NCBI RefSeq assembly: GCF_009729035.1
Contig: NZ_CP045483.1
Location: 620,001 to 684,000, forward strand
Length of the DNA: 64,000 nt
Direction of reading: 5' to 3'
Source of the DNA: Stygiolobus azoricus
GTDB taxonomy: Archaea > Thermoproteota > Thermoprotei_A > Sulfolobales > Sulfolobaceae
A model generated the notes under the pieces. The model ran no database searches and was not told the origin of the DNA. It saw only the letters and a program-made list of their open reading frames with translations. Each line of letters starts with the position of its first letter. Position 1 is the stretch's first letter. The position numbers and the translations under genes are program-made. Shown one piece after another: positions 61,515 to 64,000 of this stretch.

Positions 61515-63422
61515 TCATAGATTTTTAATTAGATTTAACAAACTATTTACATTATATTTTATAGAGCTTTCTACAAAATTTCTTAAATTAGATGGTACGT
61601 TAGATGGAAGATCTATATTCCAAGATTTTAGAACGGTTTTAGCTTTGTCGATATATTTCAATGCACTACCTACATCATTGTTATTATAAAGGTCTATTGC
61701 CTCATCTAAGTAGCTACTAACGGGCGACTCTCTACCCGTAAGCATATAATATGTGGTCATTCCTAAACTGAAAATATCAAATTCTACCTTAGCACCTAAG
61801 CCTAATATAGCATACTCTAACTGCTCTGGAGAACAGTATGCAGGTGTAGCTTGAAAGAACTTTTCTCCTATTCTCACAGCAGAACCTAAATCACCTAGTT
61901 TTACTAAGACTTTACCAGAACTCAACGCTCTTACTATATCATCTAAAGTTCCGCCAATCTTTTCTGACAAGAATATGTTCTGAGGTTTCACATCTAAGTG
62001 AACGTATCCTTCAGAGTGTATATAGTCTAATGCTATTGCTGAATACTTTAAGACAAACCTAACGATCTCGTACCACTCCTTGGAGTTAGAAAAATAAATT
62101 TGAAAAAGCTCTTTAGCAGTCCCTCCTTCCATAAACTCCATAACAATAGCAGGAGGGTATTTCAAATAAGTCTCAGCATCGCCCCTTAGAACCGATCCTA
62201 TTTGGTTAACATCTGCGAAGATCCCTGAGATCTTAACGAGGTAGGGACTATTATTACTTAACTTAACTAGGTTATTGGACTCTTTGAACAAGTCCGTGAA
62301 CTCCCTAATCGCTACAGTTTGAGACCTCGAAAAATTCGGCTTAAGTATTTTTACGGCATAATACTTTCCGTCCTTTTCAGCCTTTACGACGTAACTACTA
62401 CCGCCTTCGCTAACCGTGTCTACTACACTATAACCATAAAGCTTTGAGCCTACCCACGCTTTAGGATCCCAATTTTTAATGTCTAATGACCTCTTAGCTA
62501 TCTTCGGTTCAAATTCTATACCTACAACAGAGCCTCTAGTAGCTGTGCCAGATCTCTGTTTAGGTTCAAAGACCACGTCACCGTAGACTATTTTGTCCAC
62601 TTCCCATTTAACAAACGCTTGGTCAAAGACCGGGACAATAATCCTCTCCCTTCCGGTATACTTATGGCCGTTTACTAAGATAGAGAAGTTTAACTCCTTA
62701 GGTAAGTTTATCGGAACGAAGGCGATCACACATTCTTCATATTTATTCAAAGTATTCACATCTGTAACTTTGTTGAATACAATTTCGACAGAGTCTCCAG
62801 CCCTTACAAAACCCTTGTAATTTAACGGAGCATAATACTCGTTACCGTCTTTTACGGGGCATGTGATCCAAGAGCCTCCCTCACTGATTATGTTTATCTC
62901 CGAATCGGATGCAGGAATTACACTACCGTTGAGTTCTACAAACCAAGATAGACCTTTAGGCAAGCCATTAGCATTAAACGTTACAATTGTGAAGTCCTTA
63001 CCTTTATATGCCCTCAAACTCATAACGGTCACATAAGTCAATGGTAAAGAAGTCACAAGACCTATAATGTAAAACGGAACCGTATAGGGAGGAATAACAG
63101 CGTATAAAGTTGATATTGCTATTAGGATAATCTCAATTATCCCAGCTATTAGAGAACCGGAATAATATTCATAAAAAGCGTAAACTACTACCAAAATAGA
63201 GACTAAAAGTAAAGGACTGGGAAAACTGACAAAGCTTGAAATTGCTGATGCCAAAATCGTATATTTCGAGAATTTTCTTTCGTAGGCAGTTCTAAGACTG
63301 AGCACTAATGCTATTATTCCTGGGACTACGTAAACATCCTTAAATATCAAACCATAAGTCACGATGATTGGCAACGAAATAAGACTAGAAATAAAAAGTT
63401 TCATATTCGCAGGTTTTTCCAT
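61515..63422 (-). CDS. membrane protein kinase, paralogue of the 654-residue kinase
   Basis: 635 residues with the same layout: ~1-135 membrane helices; two beta repeats (~144-225, starting GLPKGLSWFVELNG; ~230-315, starting NLPKELNFSILVNG); kinase ~325-635. Motifs: G-loop TVSEGGSSYV, AVK, HLDVKPQN (H475, D477, K479), DLG (D511). The end, KYNVNSLLNLIKNL, lacks the conserved C-lobe Arg-Pro seen in the 706-residue kinase, so its stability may differ. Starts eight bases after the photolyase stop, so both are probably co-transcribed. Confidence 0.88.
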   Translation of the reverse strand: MEKPANMKLFISSLISLPIIVTYGLIFKDVYVVPGIIALVLSLRTAYERKFSKYTILASAISSFVSFPSPLLLVSILVVVYAFYEYYSGSLIAGIIEIILIAISTLYAVIPPYTVPFYIIGLVTSLPLTYVTVMSLRAYKGKDFTIVTFNANGLPKGLSWFVELNGSVIPASDSEINIISEGGSWITCPVKDGNEYYAPLNYKGFVRAGDSVEIVFNKVTDVNTLNKYEECVIAFVPINLPKELNFSILVNGHKYTGRERIIVPVFDQAFVKWEVDKIVYGDVVFEPKQRSGTATRGSVVGIEFEPKIAKRSLDIKNWDPKAWVGSKLYGYSVVDTVSEGGSSYVVKAEKDGKYYAVKILKPNFSRSQTVAIREFTDLFKESNNLVKLSNNSPYLVKISGIFADVNQIGSVLRGDAETYLKYPPAIVMEFMEGGTAKELFQIYFSNSKEWYEIVRFVLKYSAIALDYIHSEGYVHLDVKPQNIFLSEKIGGTLDDIVRALSSGKVLVKLGDLGSAVRIGEKFFQATPAYCSPEQLEYAILGLGAKVEFDIFSLGMTTYYMLTGRESPVSSYLDEAIDLYNNNDVGSALKYIDKAKTVLKSWNIDLPSNVPSNLRNFVESSIKYNVNSLLNLIKNL

Positions 63423-63430
63423 AAATTACA

Positions 63431-64000
63431 CTATTGCTCAAAACTAAAAACTCTTTTTACAAACTCTACTCTTTCCCTCCAGTCAACAATAGGTTTAGGA
63501 TAAGCAGGTATATTATGCTCATATATCTTATGTATAACCGAAGGGGGATAATCCCTTAATTCCTCCACCCACTCCTTTATGAACTTTGCTTCGGGATCAA
63601 ACTTTTCTTGTTGTTTCCATGGGTCGAAAACCCTGAAGATATAATCCGTTCCGGTAGACGCTACCCATTGCCAATTCCCGTTGTTAATCGCTGGGTCATA
63701 ATCGATGAGTTTAGTTGCAAAATACTTCTCTCCCCACCGCCAATCTACAAACAATACCTTCGTTAAGAAGAATGCAACTATCATTCTAAGTCTACCGTTG
63801 ATAAAGCCAGAATTATTTAAAGCCCTCATAGCAGCATCGACTATTGGATAACCGGTTCTACCTTGTTTCCAAGCTTCAAAATACTCTTCATTATTCTCCC
63901 AATTTATCGAATCAAATTCCCTTCTGTAACAGTGTCCGAAAACATAGGGGTTATAATAAGCTAAGAGCGTGTAAAAATCCCTCCAATATAGCTCCCTTAT
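63431..64000 (-). CDS. photolyase/cryptochrome, 5' part outside window
   Basis: The visible 189 residues are the C-terminal half of the FAD-binding domain. They include RELYWRDFY, GYPIVDAAMRAL, RMIVAFFLTKVL, DWRWGEKYF, NNGNWQWVASTGTD and FDPWKQQEKFDP, all classic photolyase signatures. Frame is open to the window edge, so the ATG at 63829 is internal and not the start. Repairs UV-induced CPDs with light in the cytosol. Ends eight bases before the 635-residue kinase. Confidence 0.92.
   Translation of the reverse strand: MRELYWRDFYTLLAYYNPYVFGHCYRREFDSINWENNEEYFEAWKQGRTGYPIVDAAMRALNNSGFINGRLRMIVAFFLTKVLFVDWRWGEKYFATKLIDYDPAINNGNWQWVASTGTDYIFRVFDPWKQQEKFDPEAKFIKEWVEELRDYPPSVIHKIYEHNIPAYPKPIVDWRERVEFVKRVFSFEQ

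Noticed and set aside
1-64000. tRNA, rRNA, CRISPR, insertion sequences
   Set aside because: Scanned by eye for tRNA arm motifs, repeat-spacer arrays and transposase motifs; none convincing.

Overview
The window looks like a chromosomal segment of a thermoacidophilic crenarchaeon of the order Sulfolobales (Sulfolobus/Sulfurisphaera-like). Reasons: AT-rich sequence with short intergenic gaps; A/T-rich TATA boxes about 25-30 bases before many start codons, as in leaderless archaeal genes; typical Sulfolobales protein types (membrane protein kinases with HLD catalytic loops, a Ser/Thr-rich peptide-binding protein, zinc-ribbon proteins with Pro/Gln linkers, PaREP1-like proteins, an archaeal TRIC channel, a TldD/PmbA pair, a GH1 beta-glycosidase, a photolyase). 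I see no rRNA, tRNA, CRISPR array, transposase or integrase. Genus and species cannot be settled from this sequence alone.

Layout. 0-4.3 kb: aldose epimerase (cut by the left edge), HAD hydrolase, CDF metal transporter, amino acid permease, small winged-helix regulator. 4.3-10.2 kb: a minus-strand block of unrecognised genes, comprising a 910-residue protein, a winged-helix/coiled-coil protein, an AAA-type ATPase and a 259-residue protein. This is the best candidate for an undescribed system. 10.2-16.5 kb: class II amidotransferase, exported phosphoesterase with a small membrane protein, and an ECF transporter of YkoE-YkoD-YkoC layout. 16.5-20.3 kb: a possible C/D box RNA, two unknown genes, a beta-carbonic-anhydrase-like protein lacking the zinc His, an MFS transporter and a frameshifted membrane protein gene. 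20.4-25.4 kb: amino acid permease, then a kinase-led operon with a split PaREP1-like gene, a methyltransferase and a SRPBCC protein. 25.6-32.1 kb: complete peptide ABC transporter (B-C-D-F operon, divergent binding protein) plus a PH-like membrane protein.

32-39.8 kb: small unknowns, a FAH-fold enzyme, MBL hydrolase, a solute-binding-like protein, thioesterase, serine hydrolase, Asp/Glu racemase-like enzyme and a metallophosphoesterase. 39.9-44.3 kb: pmbA-tldD and an ammonium transporter. 44.5-54.7 kb: zinc-ribbon proteins, 1-Cys peroxiredoxin, several small and broken genes, TenA, TRIC channel and a 14-TM drug exporter. 54.7-64 kb: dihydrolipoamide-dehydrogenase-like oxidoreductase, two related membrane kinases, a compact GH1 glycosidase, zinc-ribbon and coiled-coil membrane proteins, and a photolyase cut by the right edge.

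Two themes recur. First, signalling: three membrane-anchored kinases of one family, two of them carrying thermopsin-type beta-sandwich repeats, are interspersed with zinc-ribbon proteins that may read or carry signals (inference). Second, four small genes are each interrupted by a single frameshift or stop. This suggests reductive decay, programmed recoding or base-calling errors, and should be resolved before function is discussed. The ECF transporter and TenA may both serve thiamin-precursor salvage (inference from operon layout and family).
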